The notes: generated by a model from the sequence alone, not told the origin. 64,000 nucleotides of DNA from Acinetobacter rongchengensis (GCF_003611475.1 NZ_RAXT01000003.1:156879-220878), one strand, 5' to 3'. Numbered from the stretch's first letter, positions 47,020-56,754 are shown. Translations and numbers: made by a program.

Positions 47020-47031
47020 TATATCCTTTTG

Positions 47032-49428
47032 TTAATTTCTTGGCGTAAGCGTTAAGCTGCTACTTAAACGACCACCAGTCATCACCATTTCTCCTAAACG
47101 CTGCCCTGTGGTATTGGCAGAATTTGGTGGATAGAAATTAATATCTTTTACTCTAAAAACTTCATTTGGATTTTTATCTGGATTAAAGTTCAACGCATAA
47201 TTAAAAGCAACATTGCCTTGCTTATCTACTGTGTAATCTGTCGTATTTTTACCAATCACAATACTGTTATTAAATCTAATTTTCCCTGAAATATTGTCTA
47301 ATCCCATCATTGATCCATCGACAGGGTCACTTAGCTGAATTGCACCATCTGTCAATTTATAGTCACCAACAATAGTAAGCGCATTACCATCTGCAGTTGC
47401 ATTGTTCGGAATCAGTGCAAACCCCATATCCCCCAACATTTTAATTTTGATACCCAATAAAATATCGTTGGTTAATTTAAAATTATCTAAAGGTGAAGTA
47501 TAGGCATAACTTTTATATTTGGCGCCTGGTAAATAACCAGCTGCAAGTTCTGCAGACATGACCATCAACAAATCTGGCATAGTCAAATTCACATTACCAT
47601 TCTCAAAACCCATACTTCCATAACCACGTAAAAGCATATCAATATTACGTAGGCCTAAATAATAATCTGTCGGCTTATTTCCATTAGTACTTACTGGACT
47701 ACCATCAATCACCATAATAGAAGTTGTTTTACTACCTGCAGCATCTCGTCCCTCAGTACTTAAAGCTAATGCTAAACCAAGTCTTTGAGAATCTGTTACT
47801 GTTGATTTAGTTACAATACCATTGGTTAAGCCAAAAATATCGCCAGTATAACTTTTTGCATAAGTTGCCAAATTCGCATTTAAATTATAAATAGGGAGTG
47901 CCAAACCCCAATAATTATTTTGATTAGTAAAAGCATTTGCAGTAGAAACACCTGTACTGCTAGTAAATCTACCTTGACGTGACAAAGCTTGGAAATTCAT
48001 TCCACGTATGGCCAAAATCAAACTATATGGATTAACAGCATCATTATGTATTTTCTGAATATAATCATTCGTACTCGTTAAATACTGTCCCGCTATACCA
48101 CCAAAACGTGCCGTACGAAGTACACTATTTTCTGGTAATCTGATCGTTTGTGTGTTCGCGAGATTAAGAAAAATATCACCGCTATCGAAATATGCTCTTT
48201 CTGTCGAACCTGAAATTAATGGTGTTAAATTAGAAAATTCAAAACCATAGGAATTATTTCCAGCTCCACCAATTTCAAGTGTTGTTGCCTCCCCTGTCTT
48301 AGCACCTGTTAGCATTTGATCGCCTAAATTAGTAAATGATCCGCGCATACGAAACCCGATACCTGAACTTCCTATAACGGTTGAGTTTGATGCTGTTGTC
48401 GCACCTTGATTTGCAAAGCCCAATACATTATTCAGCTCATGTGTATTAGTGAGATTGTTATCTGTTGGATTTATTTTACCTGCCGCACTTATTCCGCGTA
48501 CTTGTAATGTACCATCAACAATACGACCAGAAGCACCAACCCGTATCAGACCTTTAGCTGCACTCGCGTCATAAACTCCAGCAGCAGCATTTTTCACAGT
48601 TGAAAGTTCTATATTAATCCCTGAATTTGTCGCAGCATATGTCCCATACTGAGCTGTTGGTATCGTGCTTTTATTTGGATCATCAACACGGTCAAAATCC
48701 ACATAGCCTAACGTACCTGATGGCGTATGAGATTTAGTTGTTGTAGCACTATATTGATTTGTTGTAATTAACAACCCTTTTGCTGGATCTATTGTAATAA
48801 ACCCTTTGCCAGATAAATTAAAATTCAATTTACTTAACAATTGGTTTTGTGTTAGAGCTGCAAGGTTTTGTTTTTGCCCAATAAATAAGTTAAGATTATT
48901 AAGTCCCAGCTTAAGTGCCGCTTGTTCTGAAGCACTAAATATTCCATTTGGTGTAGTTAAACGAATACTTAGTGGACTAGCCACTTGTAAGCCTAAACTT
49001 CCGAGACTCCCACCACAGCTAGGTGTTGCTGCCGTATCACATAACGTCCAACTATCTATAGCCATTGTAAAGGGTTTAAGTACCAATTGAGCATCAAGTC
49101 CCGTTTTAGTACCCTCACTCCCTGCATTAAATTTTAAATTAACGCCTGGTTGAGCCCCCCCCATACCACTAAATATCACATTATTTGCATTTGCTCTTAA
49201 ATTTTGTTCTATATCTGCTGCTGAGCCAGCCTTATCTTCCCAATAGAATTTATCGAAATTAGCACGATCAAAATCAATACTTAAATCCACACCATCTTGA
49301 CCATTAACGTTACTTAATGCTTGATCCGTTAGCTCTTCCAAAGCAAAAACTGGCTGCGAAAGTAAAATAATACTCACACTCAAAGCTGAAAGTGCAAAAG
49401 CTTTATGAATTACGTTTTTTTTCTTCAT
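47032..49428 (-). CDS. Large exported protein with shared post-signal motif (DUF6160/Fil-like), member 3
   Basis: 798 residues, the largest of the five. Signal peptide to about residue 29 (SQPVFA), then LEELTDQALSNVNGQDGVDLSIDF (30-53), the best version of the block motif. A Cys pair (LCDTAATPSCGG) lies near residue 135. The long mature part is repetitive in character: short beta-like segments rich in Asn, Gly, Thr and Ser, such as FTNLGDQMLTGAKTG and LNLANTQTIRLPENS. It resembles beta-helical or surface-layer proteins. The stop is 12 bp before the next gene. Function unknown; surface adhesin or fimbria-associated protein is a reasonable guess. Confidence 0.78.
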   Translation of the reverse strand: MKKKNVIHKAFALSALSVSIILLSQPVFALEELTDQALSNVNGQDGVDLSIDFDRANFDKFYWEDKAGSAADIEQNLRANANNVIFSGMGGAQPGVNLKFNAGSEGTKTGLDAQLVLKPFTMAIDSWTLCDTAATPSCGGSLGSLGLQVASPLSIRLTTPNGIFSASEQAALKLGLNNLNLFIGQKQNLAALTQNQLLSKLNFNLSGKGFITIDPAKGLLITTNQYSATTTKSHTPSGTLGYVDFDRVDDPNKSTIPTAQYGTYAATNSGINIELSTVKNAAAGVYDASAAKGLIRVGASGRIVDGTLQVRGISAAGKINPTDNNLTNTHELNNVLGFANQGATTASNSTVIGSSGIGFRMRGSFTNLGDQMLTGAKTGEATTLEIGGAGNNSYGFEFSNLTPLISGSTERAYFDSGDIFLNLANTQTIRLPENSVLRTARFGGIAGQYLTSTNDYIQKIHNDAVNPYSLILAIRGMNFQALSRQGRFTSSTGVSTANAFTNQNNYWGLALPIYNLNANLATYAKSYTGDIFGLTNGIVTKSTVTDSQRLGLALALSTEGRDAAGSKTTSIMVIDGSPVSTNGNKPTDYYLGLRNIDMLLRGYGSMGFENGNVNLTMPDLLMVMSAELAAGYLPGAKYKSYAYTSPLDNFKLTNDILLGIKIKMLGDMGFALIPNNATADGNALTIVGDYKLTDGAIQLSDPVDGSMMGLDNISGKIRFNNSIVIGKNTTDYTVDKQGNVAFNYALNFNPDKNPNEVFRVKDINFYPPNSANTTGQRLGEMVMTGGRLSSSLTLTPRN

Positions 49429-49441
49429 GACTTTACCCTTT

Positions 49442-50158
49442 TTAGCAACGAGAGTGGTCTATACAAGAGAAAACTTTTATATTTCCTCCAAGCGATAAAT
49501 TCCCATTCATACTTACGCCAAGAAATCCTTTTTCCCTCGCAACACCTGTATCTGGATTATATTTATCAAAAGCATTATCTGTTGTTTGGTTATACTTTGT
49601 ATTGGATAAAAACCCTTCTTGGTTACTTGTTGATGAAGCAACTGCTGTATCCGTTTCAATAGAAAGAGATTGAAAGCCAAAATTTCTAATTTTTATTGGT
49701 AAATTAGGGTCAAAGCTAAAATTTAATGCACCACGATAACTATCTGTCCCAGATTTTGACTTAAATGTAACATCAGCACCATCAAGAGCCAGCTTATCAA
49801 TCAACACTGTACCTTGTATACCTTTAAACACTAACCATTGATTTTTCCCCGTGGCAGAAGGCACACGCACTCCATTATTATAGGTATCGTTAGAACCATC
49901 ATCATATCTATTATTTAGTGCAATTGCTAAACGACAATATTCTAATTGTGAACTCGAACAAACACTCGAATCAAACTTATAATCAACTGTATGGTTAAGG
50001 CTAAGTTTAAGATTCAAATCTACACCTGCCTGACCATTGACTTGCGCTAAATCAGTATCAGAAAGTGGTGTCAATTGATCTGAATGACTTAAAGTATTTA
50101 CACCCAATAACATTACACCAATAAGGCTTGCTGTAAGAATATCTTTAATTTTATTCAT
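49442..50158 (-). CDS. Exported protein with shared post-signal motif (DUF6160/Fil-like), member 2
   Basis: 238 residues from the ATG at 50158, which has TTGGAG 9-14 bp upstream; a TTG four codons earlier is rejected. Signal-like segment MNKIKDILTASLIGVMLLGVNTLSHS, then LTPLSDTDLAQVNGQAGVDLNLKL (29-52), the block motif. Cys pairs: CSSSQLEYC in the middle and CIDHSRC at the very C-terminus, so the last residue is Cys, as in the 477-residue member. The gene begins 14 bp after the 709-residue member. It is the smallest of the set. Function unknown. Confidence 0.75.
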   Translation of the reverse strand: MNKIKDILTASLIGVMLLGVNTLSHSDQLTPLSDTDLAQVNGQAGVDLNLKLSLNHTVDYKFDSSVCSSSQLEYCRLAIALNNRYDDGSNDTYNNGVRVPSATGKNQWLVFKGIQGTVLIDKLALDGADVTFKSKSGTDSYRGALNFSFDPNLPIKIRNFGFQSLSIETDTAVASSTSNQEGFLSNTKYNQTTDNAFDKYNPDTGVAREKGFLGVSMNGNLSLGGNIKVFSCIDHSRC

Positions 50159-50172
50159 CTTATACTCCAAGC

Positions 50173-52302
50173 CTATAATCCAGTAGTGGTAAATTTAAAA
50201 TGCTGAATGAGCAAACCATCAATTGCAGCTGAGCCAAAATTATTTTTTGGTGTAGATCCTGCAGGCGTCATATTCTGTAATGTAGTATTTATATTTGTTG
50301 GCATTGTGGTTTGAATACCTAAAATCTGACCATTCATATTTTGACGCTGAGTGGTTTCATAAGTATCTTTTGCACCAACATTTGCTTTAGGAGCCACGGC
50401 ATTCCAGCCACTCCAACCACCGAAAGAACAATCCCCCAACCAATTACAACTATGCGTTCGATCTTGTTTCCAAACCTGCGTGTAATCTTGTGAAAGACTA
50501 TTATTTAAATTAGTTTCTGTTTGTAATTCACCAATCGAAACACCAAAAGCCTCTATGCCCTTATATGCTGTCGTTCGATTAGTTGTTGCATCATAGACTG
50601 TCGAACCTATGGTAATACTGCTATGTGTTGCTTTAGAATCTTGATAACTAATATTATTAATAGTTTGCGTCCCACCACATTTATTAATATTACATGTGTT
50701 TCCTAAATAGGTATTTCCATCACTTAATGCAACGTCTGCTGGAATATCAGAATAACGTTGATAAATCTTACTATATACAGCTGCATTGTTTGGAATACGA
50801 GTTAATTCAATTGAAAAGTTAGAACCATCTGTCCCTAATATCAAAGGTTGAGCCAAACTACCTAATACTAGATTAATATTTGGGTTATATAAAAAGATTC
50901 CTTCTGCTTTTGCATTTGCCTTAAAATTGGGTATTGCACCACCAAAAGCTGGTGTTCCTGTTGCGTCAGTTCCTGATAACTCTTGGGTACTTATTCGTAA
51001 AACGCTTTTTGCTGCGGGCATAGTCCAAGTATTACTCGATGTTGCCACAAAACGACGTGCTGTCACCCCTTCTTGAATCGTACATCCTGCAGCAGCACCA
51101 TTTTGCGCTTCAGGACTTGCGCACTGTCCTCCTGAAGGAAACGAGCCTCCAGATGGCAAACCATCATATGTTGTTGTTTTCTGCGTGTTATTTGGTGGCA
51201 TATAAGTTTGTAAAATACCTGCAGAAGTATTCGGATTGGCTGTAACATCTGAACCCTGCGTGTAAATTACATTCCCAGCAGCATCACGTTTCACACTATT
51301 ATCAGTATTTCGTGAAAAATCTAATTGATAAATTTTACGCGTTACAGCACCTAAGGTTACCGAACCACGAGCATCAACCCCATCTGTTTTCCCACTATTT
51401 AAACGTACAACACCAGCAACACCTAAAGTTTGATTGTAAGACTTAGACAAACCGTAGTTAAAAGTACCTAACTTATTTGTAGTATCATTGATATAACCAG
51501 TAACTTTACCGTTTCCATCTTTTTGGGCAATCAGTTTATAAACATCATACGTTCCGCCAGCATTAGCAGTACCCACTCCATCTAAAGTTCGAAATATTTT
51601 TAAGTTAGAACCATTAACAGAAAAACCATCCCATACCACAGCTGCACGAATTCGATTGGATAAACCTTGCATTTTATTGGTAATACTTTCAGCTTGAGTC
51701 TTATCCCGCATGAAAGCATCAGCATACATCCCCATTTTTAAATTATAGGCCGAGGATTCTGCACCCGTAGTCGGGATTACTCCATGCATTAAAGGCGCTT
51801 CTAACGTTATATAAGAAACAGCACTCCCTACCCCAGAAAATGAAGGAACAGCTGGATCAGTCACTGTTTTTAAAATCCAAGGATTTTGAGCACTTCCCCA
51901 AGAAGTAATTGGCCGAGCAAAATCATCAACAGTAGAACCTAAAGCCCCAAATCCAACCCCCCAATCAGATACTACACGCCCAATTCCATAATCTTTTTTC
52001 GATTGTCCTATAGATAAACCATTCACAAATACTTCAGCTTTTTGAAAACCTTTACTTTCAGCTGTTGCAGAAATAGGCCCCACTGGAATCAATCGTATTG
52101 ATCCACCGCCAAGCTCATCATTTACACCATTGAAGCGAAGGCTGAAATTTTCAGGTAGAAGCGCAATACCTTCACCTGTAGACTCACTTAAACTCTCATC
52201 TGATAACTCTTCAAGCGCAAAACACGATTGACTTACACTCAAACTAATAAGTGAAGCCAGTAAAGTTTTTTTAAATTTTACTGTATAACCGAGTGTAGTC
52301 AT
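50173..52302 (-). CDS. Large exported protein with shared post-signal motif (DUF6160/Fil-like), member 1
   Basis: 709 residues, first of the leftward block; GGAAGG lies about 5-10 bp before the ATG. Signal peptide to about residue 29 (SVSQSCFA), then LEELSDESLSESTGEGIALLPENF (30-53), a diverged form of the block motif (GEG for GQDG). Cys pairs: CASPEAQNGAAAGC, CNINKC and CNWLGDC. The mature part is rich in Asn, Thr, Gly and Ser with repeated short beta-strand patterns. No anchor or barrel end recognised. A likely promoter is at 52449-52476. Probably surface-exposed; function unknown. Confidence 0.78.
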   Translation of the reverse strand: MTTLGYTVKFKKTLLASLISLSVSQSCFALEELSDESLSESTGEGIALLPENFSLRFNGVNDELGGGSIRLIPVGPISATAESKGFQKAEVFVNGLSIGQSKKDYGIGRVVSDWGVGFGALGSTVDDFARPITSWGSAQNPWILKTVTDPAVPSFSGVGSAVSYITLEAPLMHGVIPTTGAESSAYNLKMGMYADAFMRDKTQAESITNKMQGLSNRIRAAVVWDGFSVNGSNLKIFRTLDGVGTANAGGTYDVYKLIAQKDGNGKVTGYINDTTNKLGTFNYGLSKSYNQTLGVAGVVRLNSGKTDGVDARGSVTLGAVTRKIYQLDFSRNTDNSVKRDAAGNVIYTQGSDVTANPNTSAGILQTYMPPNNTQKTTTYDGLPSGGSFPSGGQCASPEAQNGAAAGCTIQEGVTARRFVATSSNTWTMPAAKSVLRISTQELSGTDATGTPAFGGAIPNFKANAKAEGIFLYNPNINLVLGSLAQPLILGTDGSNFSIELTRIPNNAAVYSKIYQRYSDIPADVALSDGNTYLGNTCNINKCGGTQTINNISYQDSKATHSSITIGSTVYDATTNRTTAYKGIEAFGVSIGELQTETNLNNSLSQDYTQVWKQDRTHSCNWLGDCSFGGWSGWNAVAPKANVGAKDTYETTQRQNMNGQILGIQTTMPTNINTTLQNMTPAGSTPKNNFGSAAIDGLLIQHFKFTTTGL

Positions 52303-52448
52303 CTTGACCTTCCTATTTATACGATGCTCCGCACCATAATTTTATTTTTCTAGATATTCCTTTTAATTTAAGTGGTATCCCTACACTTATTACCCACTTA
52401 ACTTAAATAATAAGATTGATACTTTTTGCCAACCTTATCTCAATTTCC

Positions 52449-52476
52449 ATTATGCTAATTATTTAATCAAATGCAA
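52449..52476 (-). promoter_or_regulatory. Putative promoter of the five-paralogue and halogenase block
   Basis: On the minus strand TTGCAT (52476-52471) and CATAAT (52454-52449) are spaced by 16 bp, close to the sigma-70 pattern. The start of transcription would be near 52442, giving a leader of about 140 bases before the ATG at 52302. It is the best match in the 266-bp gap, but it is not proven. Confidence 0.42.
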
Positions 52477-52568
52477 AAAGAATCTGCTTGTTTTTGTTAT
52501 TTTCCGATGAATGAAAGACAAGTTTGACACTCATCTTTCATAATACATTTTATTATCAGTAAGTTAAA

Positions 52569-53138
52569 TCAAGCCTTCGGCAAAGTCACACCCGTTTGTC
52601 CCTGATATTTACCACCACGGTCTTTATAAGAAGTTTCACAGACTTCATCAGACTCGAAAAACAACATTTGAGCCACACCTTCGCCTGCGTAAATACGTGC
52701 AGGTAAGTTCGTCGTATTGGAAAACTCCAAAGTCACATGACCTTCCCACTCAGGTTCAAGTGGCGTGACATTCACAATGATGCCGCAGCGTGCATAGGTT
52801 GATTTACCTAAACAAACGGTTAAAACATTACGTGGAATACGGAAGTACTCAACAGTACGTGCTAAAGCGAATGAGTTCGGCGGGATAATACAGACATCCG
52901 ATTCAATATCGATAAAGCTTTTATCATCAAAGTTTTTAGGATCAACAATCGCAGAGTGAACATTGGTAAAAACTTTAAACTCACGTGCACAACGAACATC
53001 ATACCCATAGCTAGATACGCCATATGAAATGAGTTTTTCACCATTTGCATCATAACGGACTTGGTTTTCTGCATACGGTTCAATCATGCCGTGTTTTTCG
53101 CTCATTTCACGAATCCAACGATCAGACTTAATTGCCAT
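52569..53138 (-). CDS. dcd: dCTP deaminase
   Basis: A 189-residue trimeric enzyme that deaminates dCTP to dUTP for thymidylate synthesis. Signatures: [22 protein letters not shown] at the start, [12 protein letters not shown] (about 38-49), [20 protein letters not shown] (about 84-103), [26 protein letters not shown] (about 109-134; the Glu and Arg are catalytic) and [12 protein letters not shown] at the C-terminus. Length matches the monofunctional bacterial enzyme. It is a single gene with no clear terminator between it and the block to its left. Confidence 0.97.
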   Translation of the reverse strand: MAIKSDRWIREMSEKHGMIEPYAENQVRYDANGEKLISYGVSSYGYDVRCAREFKVFTNVHSAIVDPKNFDDKSFIDIESDVCIIPPNSFALARTVEYFRIPRNVLTVCLGKSTYARCGIIVNVTPLEPEWEGHVTLEFSNTTNLPARIYAGEGVAQMLFFESDEVCETSYKDRGGKYQGQTGVTLPKA

Positions 53139-53285
53139 TTTTCTATCCCAAAATCTATTTTCAATACTGCGCTGTACTTTAACTGAAAATGCTTTTGAAA
53201 GGAATGTTTAAACAGGAATAGAAATGCCTAAGTTCAGGTTATACTCAACTTAGGCAATGCACTGAATAACGAATTTAACAATCAA

Positions 53286-53879
53286 TTAAAGACTTAGTAA
53301 TGCTGAATAACTCAGTGGAACAGTAAAACTGACCAATACTAAAGATGCTGTTCTTTGCATATTGCGTTGATTTAACCAACTGACCTGATTACTACAAATA
53401 ATTGAACCAATAAAAGTCCAAAAGAAAGCAATCGGAACAATCAGTAATAAAAAACACAACATATGTGACACATATGCAGATGCATTTTGCCAGACATAGG
53501 TCGGGAAAATCGCTGAAGCGAATAATAAGGCTTTTGGATTCAACAACGTTGCGATAAAAAGCTCTCGTGCACGAATATTTTGCTGATTGAAGTTTTCATC
53601 ACGATTGGCTGTGCGCCACAATTTGAGCGCTAAAAATAAGATATAACCTGCACTAAATAATTTCAAAATAATTGGTACTGTTGGAAACTGTTTTGCGACA
53701 GTACCAATCATTAATCCCCATACACTAATGGAGATTAGATACCCTAACGCTTCTGCAGGAATCAGATTGAGAGATTTGCGAATCCCCACTTGTATTCCAG
53801 AAGATGCTAAAAGCGTATTGGTTGGCCCTGGCGTCAAAAGTATGGTCGCCACCAAGCCAATAAAAAACCATGAAATCAT
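53286..53879 (-). CDS. LysE/RhtB-family amino-acid exporter
   Basis: A 197-residue inner-membrane protein with five or six helices. The LysE/RhtB hallmark TPGPTNTLLASSGIQVG lies at about 16-32, and the second half includes ELFIATLLNPKALLFASAIFPTYV (about 105-128, with the conserved N-P-K). Members export amino acids or related small molecules such as lysine, threonine or homoserine lactone. Substrate not predictable. Single gene, leftward, about 150 bp from dcd. Confidence 0.9.
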   Translation of the reverse strand: MISWFFIGLVATILLTPGPTNTLLASSGIQVGIRKSLNLIPAEALGYLISISVWGLMIGTVAKQFPTVPIILKLFSAGYILFLALKLWRTANRDENFNQQNIRARELFIATLLNPKALLFASAIFPTYVWQNASAYVSHMLCFLLLIVPIAFFWTFIGSIICSNQVSWLNQRNMQRTASLVLVSFTVPLSYSALLSL

Positions 53880-54339
53880 TAAATGACCTCATCAATGTAC
53901 TTCTTGCAGATTAAATCAGTTGTCATGAATTGGCAAAAAATTATTTGTAAGAGAACGTGTTACATTATGTCACATAAATATTTTTTCTATTTACATTTCA
54001 TTTACTTAAAATGTTTTAAATGTCATAGAACTGCAAGGTCATCTTCCAATTGAGTGCGTTTTTTATATTCAAAATTCGCTTAAATATTGCTAAATAACCG
54101 TTTTAAAATCAAAGCTACGCTTAGTAAATTGATCAAATAATCGTAATGATGCCTTTTATACATCAATGCGCCATCATGATTGCCATGTCCATAAATTTAA
54201 AATGAATATTTTAAGAAATCTTTCAGTTTTATTGTTTATTCTATAAGCCGTTTTTCTGATGTGTTCATCGGCTCAACATGATTAAAGCTGTCGTTTTAAC
54301 CGCTTTTGAGGCACAATAGATACCTTTCTTGTATTTTCT
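53880..54339. other. Non-coding gap between divergent LysE and DUF2062 genes
   Basis: About 460 bp, AT-rich, containing promoters for both flanking genes. No coding frame, repeat or RNA gene recognised. Confidence 0.45.
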
Positions 54340-54891
54340 ATGTTTATGGCAAAGCGTTTTTTTCAGTCTTGGCTTCCTTCCCCTGAAAAAGTCAACAGTT
54401 TGAAATTGATGAAGATTTTTGGCGATAGAGCCTTAAGTCCACAGCTTTGGTATGTCAATCGAAAATCCATTTCTAAGGCCATGTTTATTGGTACATTTTG
54501 GGGAATTTTACCCATCCCTTTTCACACCGTTTTGATCGTACTTACTGTACTTCTCTTTGAGGCCAATTTACCCATAGGCTTAATTTTAGCTTGGATTATG
54601 AATCCACTCACCATTGTCCCGATTTTATTTTTTGCTTTTTGGATCGGTTCAAAAATTTATCATGTCCATATGATCAATAAAGACATGCTTTTAGGTGTGT
54701 TCCATCAAATTATTCATTGGATTCAAAACTTTGGTCATGGACATATCGATTTAAGTTTAGCCAAAATTCTTGCAACGGGTTTATTGATTGAAGCAATGAT
54801 CTTTGCCTCCCTTCTTTTTATTGCGACTCGTCTGTATTGGCGCTGGAGTGTGGTGAAGAAATGGCGTGAACGTGCCGCAAAAGAATTTTAA
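54340..54891 (+). CDS. DUF2062 family inner-membrane protein
   Basis: A 183-residue protein with three membrane helices and the DUF2062 pattern: DRALSPQLWYVNRKSISKAMFIGTFWGILPIPFHTV (about 29-64) and LPIGLILAWIMNPLTIVPILFFAFWIGSKI (about 75-104, N-P-x-T-x-x-P). A C-terminal helix pair ends in a basic tail (WSVVKKWRERAAKEF). The in-frame ATG two codons later is an equal start; no strong ribosome-binding site is seen for either. Function of the family is unknown. Confidence 0.88.
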   Translation: MFMAKRFFQSWLPSPEKVNSLKLMKIFGDRALSPQLWYVNRKSISKAMFIGTFWGILPIPFHTVLIVLTVLLFEANLPIGLILAWIMNPLTIVPILFFAFWIGSKIYHVHMINKDMLLGVFHQIIHWIQNFGHGHIDLSLAKILATGLLIEAMIFASLLFIATRLYWRWSVVKKWRERAAKEF

Positions 54892-55240
54892 GAAAATAGG
54901 CTTCTCAATATAAATATATGATTTTTAAAACCAAAAATTTTTTCTAAACGCTGTTTTCTTCTAGAAAGAACAAAAGTCCTTATCTAAAGTAATGCTGATC
55001 AGTTAAGCCTTTTTTAAATCCTTCCCCTTGCCGAGCATGCTCCTCACCTTTTTCAAAGGAAGGGGGAGCAGCACTGCTGCGCAAGGAATCTAAAATTATT
55101 TTAAATTCTCAGTAGTTCCCCCTCTTTTTCCTTGCACCATAAATGGCTCAGGGTTAGGGGAGATTCTTAGATGAGTAACGACTAAATTACGCTTAACTGA
55201 CTAGCATGAATTATTCAAAGTGCTTTTGTATCAATCCACA
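54892..55240. repeat. Non-coding gap with a candidate intergenic inverted repeat
   Basis: About 350 bp between convergent genes. The part from about 55015 to 55170 is G/C-richer than its surroundings. It has a long imperfect inverted arrangement: AAGGAAGGGGGA near 55057 and TTCCCCCTCTTTTTCCTT near 55116, with a smaller hairpin CCTTT/AAAGG at about 55048-55060. This looks like a mobile intergenic repeat of the REP/MITE kind rather than a gene. No second copy is in the window, so the assignment is tentative. Confidence 0.38.
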
Positions 55241-56494
55241 TTAGAAAATTCGATGTGGATCTTTTTCAACTTTTGGTAATGTCTGCGCAATTTTTTCTGC
55301 AATCGCCATATAACTTTCTGCTGCATCATCATTGGCAATAACAGAAGGTTTACCTGCATCTGCATTTTCACGGATTTGTACATTCAGCGGTAAACGTCCA
55401 AGCAATGGAATGTCGTATTGCTGTGAAAGCTGGTCTCCACCTCCTGTACCAAAAATTTGTTCTTCATGTCCACAGTTTGAACAAATGTGTGTCGACATAT
55501 TTTCAATCACACCAATCACTGGAATTTGAACTTTATTAAATAATTCAATACCTTTTACAGCATCCATCAAGGCAACGTTTTGTGGTGTCGTGACAATCAC
55601 AGCACCTGTGACTGGAATACGTTGCGCAAGGGTCAATTGAATATCCCCTGTCCCTGGTGGCATATCAATCACCAAGACATCTAAGTCTGGCCAAAGTGCT
55701 TGATTAAACAGTTGCATCAACGCACCTGTAGCTTTTGCACCACGCCAAGCCACTGGAGTATTTTGTTTACCAATCAAATGCCCAATAGATAACACTGCCA
55801 TATGATAAGCTTCTAATGGAACAAAATTTTCACCTTCAATTTTCGGGGTTTGCCCTTCATTTCCTAGCATGGTAGGAATACTTGGCCCGTAAATATCTGC
55901 ATCTAATACGCCAACTTTCAAACCCAGTTTTTGCAATGCCAAGGCAATATTGACCGTTGTGGTGGATTTACCTACACCACCTTTCCCCGATGAAATCAGA
56001 ATCACGTTTTTAATTCGTGGATGTTTCGGAATATCACGTTGTTGTGGTGCAGCTTTTTGAATTGGTGGATTATTTGGATCTTCTTCCGTGTGTGTCGCTG
56101 GCGATGAAGCATCAACCACTGGAGGTAAATTTGCTTTTTCAGCTTTTGGTTTTGATGAACAACTGTGTCCAGATTGACCATGTTGCTCGCTTGAACAACT
56201 GTGATCATGTTGAATTTTTTGTTGAATCACATGCATATTCAATTCTTGGATACCACACTTTTCTAATGCATCTGCAAGATCATCATGGATTTTTTGCAAG
56301 TGCTCTGCTTCTTCTGGAAAAGTATTGATGGTCAGTTGTAAGACTCGCCCTTCCACATTCACTTGAGTAATGCGGTCTTTTAATCGATTGTTTGAATCAG
56401 GCAAAATATAATTTTGAAGCAGCATTTGGATTTCTTCTTCTTTCACCTCCTGTGCAGGAGAAAAAACCGATTTAAGTGAAGAAAGCCACGACAT
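55241..56494 (-). CDS. apbC: Mrp/ApbC-type iron-sulfur cluster carrier ATPase
   Basis: 417 residues from the ATG at 56494, which has GGAG about 8 bp upstream; the longer frame is rejected. An N-terminal MIP18/DUF59-type domain (about 15-95) is followed by a linker, then the ParA-like ATPase with deviant Walker A SSGKGGVGKST (168-178), DADIYGPSIP and the CSNCG (CxxC) cluster site. The linker (96-117) is unusual: it contains HDHSCSS and GHSCSS, two near-identical His/Cys segments. Mrp proteins deliver Fe-S clusters to target enzymes. It is next to no Fe-S gene here. Confidence 0.93.
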   Translation of the reverse strand: MSWLSSLKSVFSPAQEVKEEEIQMLLQNYILPDSNNRLKDRITQVNVEGRVLQLTINTFPEEAEHLQKIHDDLADALEKCGIQELNMHVIQQKIQHDHSCSSEQHGQSGHSCSSKPKAEKANLPPVVDASSPATHTEEDPNNPPIQKAAPQQRDIPKHPRIKNVILISSGKGGVGKSTTTVNIALALQKLGLKVGVLDADIYGPSIPTMLGNEGQTPKIEGENFVPLEAYHMAVLSIGHLIGKQNTPVAWRGAKATGALMQLFNQALWPDLDVLVIDMPPGTGDIQLTLAQRIPVTGAVIVTTPQNVALMDAVKGIELFNKVQIPVIGVIENMSTHICSNCGHEEQIFGTGGGDQLSQQYDIPLLGRLPLNVQIRENADAGKPSVIANDDAAESYMAIAEKIAQTLPKVEKDPHRIF

Positions 56495-56754
56495 AGATTT
56501 GCTCCAAATTTGCAAAATCAATAATACGAAACGGATAGTTTAACTGTAATTTGTGTTTAGGTTAAGCCAACTTCTATTCAGCTTTTTGAATGTTGTTATT
56601 TATCCTACTTATTTAGTTGGATTTTATTGATTTACCACACATGAATACATGCATTTATTACACAACAATTTTGCTACACAGCCGTTTTAAGCTTGCGTTA
56701 TATTATTTTCATACTTCTTTAAATATTTACTATTAACAATAAAAAGGTGAACTT

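Noticed and set aside
42913..52302. Block as a horizontally acquired island or prophage
   Set aside because: No integrase, tRNA, direct repeat or change of base composition that I can see at either edge; dcd and proS flank it.
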